In this document: positions 62,968-64,000 of the stretch, in pieces
How positions within the stretch are numbered: the first letter of the stretch is position 1
Layout: every line of letters starts with the position of its first letter
From: Ruminobacter sp964520475
Lineage (GTDB): Bacteria; Pseudomonadota; Gammaproteobacteria; Enterobacterales; Succinivibrionaceae
Direction: 5' to 3'
NCBI GenBank assembly: GCA_964520475.1
Contig: CAZFNS010000007.1
Coordinates: 33,205 to 97,204 of the forward strand
Length of the DNA: 64,000 bases
The notes under the pieces: generated by a model
What the model was told of the DNA's origin: nothing
The model's database searches: none
What the model saw: only the letters and a program-made list of their open reading frames with translations
Made by a program: the position numbers and the translations under genes

Positions 62968-64000
62968 ATGAGCGAGAAATTACACAAGGTTATGGCCGCC
63001 GCGGGCCTCGGATCCCGCCGCGCCATGGAAGAATACATAGCGGCCGGCCGGGTCAGCGTGAACGGCAGGGTAGCGGCCGTCGGCGAGCGGGTCGAGGAGG
63101 GGGACGTCATCAGGCTGGACGGGAACGTCGTCCGGTCTTCCTCCGCCCCGCGGCCCGTGTGCCGGGTCCTCATGTACAACAAGCCGGAGGGGGAGATGTG
63201 CACCCGGTCCGATCCGGAGGGGCGCCCCACGGTGTTCGACCGCCTGCCCCCCGCGAGCGGGAGCCGCTGGCTCTACGTCGGGCGCCTGGACGTCAACTCC
63301 TCGGGCCTGCTGCTGTTCACGACCGACGGCGAGCTGGCCAACCGCCTGATGCATCCCGGCGGGGGCGTCGAGAGGGTCTACGCGGTGCGCGTGTTCGGCG
63401 AGGCGTCGCCGGAGCAGATTGAGACGCTCAAGGCGGGCGTCGAGCTCGAGGACGGGCCGGCCCGCTTCGAAAAGGTTGAGTTCGCGGGCGGCGAGGGCGT
63501 CAACCGGTGGTACCGGGTCTCGCTGCGGGAAGGGCGCAAGCGCGAGGTGCGCAGGCTCTGGGAAGCCGCGGGCCTCCGGGTCAGCCGCCTCAAGAGGATA
63601 AGATACGCGACCGCGGAGCTCGGCCCGCTGCCGGCCGGGGCCTGCCGCGAGCTCGGCCTGGCCGAGGTCAACGCCCTGCGCGCGGCCGTCGGGCTCGCCC
63701 CCGAGACGGAGACGTTCGTCAAAGACGAGAAAGCCGATCCGCGGCGCGAATTCGCGCGGAACCGCCGGGCGGCGCGCGCCGCCCGGTCCGCCGCGGACGG
63801 GCGCAAAGGCCCCCGCGGGCGCTTCCCGCCCGGCGGGGAGGCCCCGGTCCGCCGTCCCTACGGCGTCTCCGCCGGCGCGGGGTATTCCCGGGCCGCGGAG
63901 GAGACCGAGGGCGCCATAGCGGCCGGGGCCCGGGCCGCGTCGCCGTGGGCGCGGCCTTCCGGAACCCGCCCCCGGGACGGGGAGAGGAGTTTCGGGCGCG
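62968..64000 (+). CDS. rluB: 23S rRNA pseudouridine synthase RluB (3' end outside the window)
   Basis: 344 residues are visible and the frame is still open at the right edge. S4 RNA-binding domain (EKLHKVMAAAGLGSRRAMEE), then the RsuA-family catalytic domain with Asp 108 in VGRLDVNSSGLLLFTTDGE. CTRSDPEGRPTVFDRLP, LEDGPARF and GRKREVRRLWEAAG match E. coli RluB, which modifies U2605 of 23S rRNA. A basic, Arg/Ala/Pro-rich tail of over 90 residues follows the core, longer than in E. coli. GGGAGG precedes the ATG. Confidence 0.94.
   Translation, partial: MSEKLHKVMAAAGLGSRRAMEEYIAAGRVSVNGRVAAVGERVEEGDVIRLDGNVVRSSSAPRPVCRVLMYNKPEGEMCTRSDPEGRPTVFDRLPPASGSRWLYVGRLDVNSSGLLLFTTDGELANRLMHPGGGVERVYAVRVFGEASPEQIETLKAGVELEDGPARFEKVEFAGGEGVNRWYRVSLREGRKREVRRLWEAAGLRVSRLKRIRYATAELGPLPAGACRELGLAEVNALRAAVGLAPETETFVKDEKADPRREFARNRRAARAARSAADGRKGPRGRFPPGGEAPVRRPYGVSAGAGYSRAAEETEGAIAAGARAASPWARPSGTRPRDGERSFGR

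Overview
The window looks like chromosomal DNA of a high-GC (roughly two thirds GC by eye) gammaproteobacterium with an anaerobic or facultative lifestyle. Evidence for the class: a complete his operon in the order hisG-D-C-B-H-A-F-I with long-form HisG and bifunctional HisB, HexR next to Glk, a YoaA-TsaB pair, a glyW-cysT-leuZ type tRNA operon, and zapA-6S RNA-fau-rpiA. Evidence for anaerobiosis: the class III ribonucleotide reductase NrdD and the radical-SAM tyrosine lyase ThiH. I cannot name a genus. Two 100-base runs of N (31089-31188 and 49463-49562) are scaffold gaps. No transposon, prophage or CRISPR array is visible.

Layout. 1-4.4 kb: a class II UvrA-like ATPase (cut by the left edge) divergent from metE. 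4.4-10.9 kb: a 1397-residue membrane-anchored coiled-coil/Sel1 protein divergent from an exported GH13 amylase-fold protein whose catalytic motifs are degenerate. 10.9-16.8 kb: a TPP-riboswitch thiamine operon, thiC-thiDE(fused)-thiS-thiG-thiH. 16.8-19.0 kb: an Fsr-like MFS exporter with a UmuD-like protease behind it, divergent from yebG. 19.0-22.3 kb: pgsA, a tail-anchored unknown, and a ClC H+/Cl- antiporter. 22.3-29.7 kb: the his operon on the minus strand, read from a sigma70 promoter through an intrinsic terminator (attenuator) with no histidine-rich leader peptide. 29.8-33.2 kb: a capsule-type polysaccharide export operon (small lipoprotein, KpsM, KpsT, KpsE). 33.2-37.9 kb: hexR with a 732-residue unknown behind it, divergent from glk across an AT-rich operator-like region. 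37.9-43.3 kb: two small membrane proteins, the YoaA helicase, TsaB, and a Gfo/Idh-fold protein. 43.3-46.0 kb: two exported proteins. 46.1-46.4 kb: tRNA Gly-Cys-Leu. 46.9-50.4 kb: a TetR regulator and a second Sel1 membrane protein carrying a 45-bp tandem repeat. 50.4-53.1 kb: an SPFH/zinc-ribbon pair. 53.3-55.3 kb: a DEDDh exonuclease and its catalytically dead tandem paralogue. 55.4-57.5 kb: nrdD, then about 870 bp of AT-rich non-coding DNA. 58.4-64 kb: a VanY-type carboxypeptidase, an exported Cys-rich protein, rpiA, fau, 6S RNA overlapping zapA, an isoprenylcysteine-methyltransferase-like protein and rluB (cut by the right edge).

Most genes are core metabolism and housekeeping. The most unusual items are the exonuclease/pseudo-exonuclease pair, the 6S RNA whose 5' arm is encoded inside zapA, the HisI protein with a vestigial HisE domain, the his attenuator without His codons, and the catalytically altered GH13 protein. 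Very long open frames antisense to real genes occur throughout; they follow from the GC bias and are not annotated.
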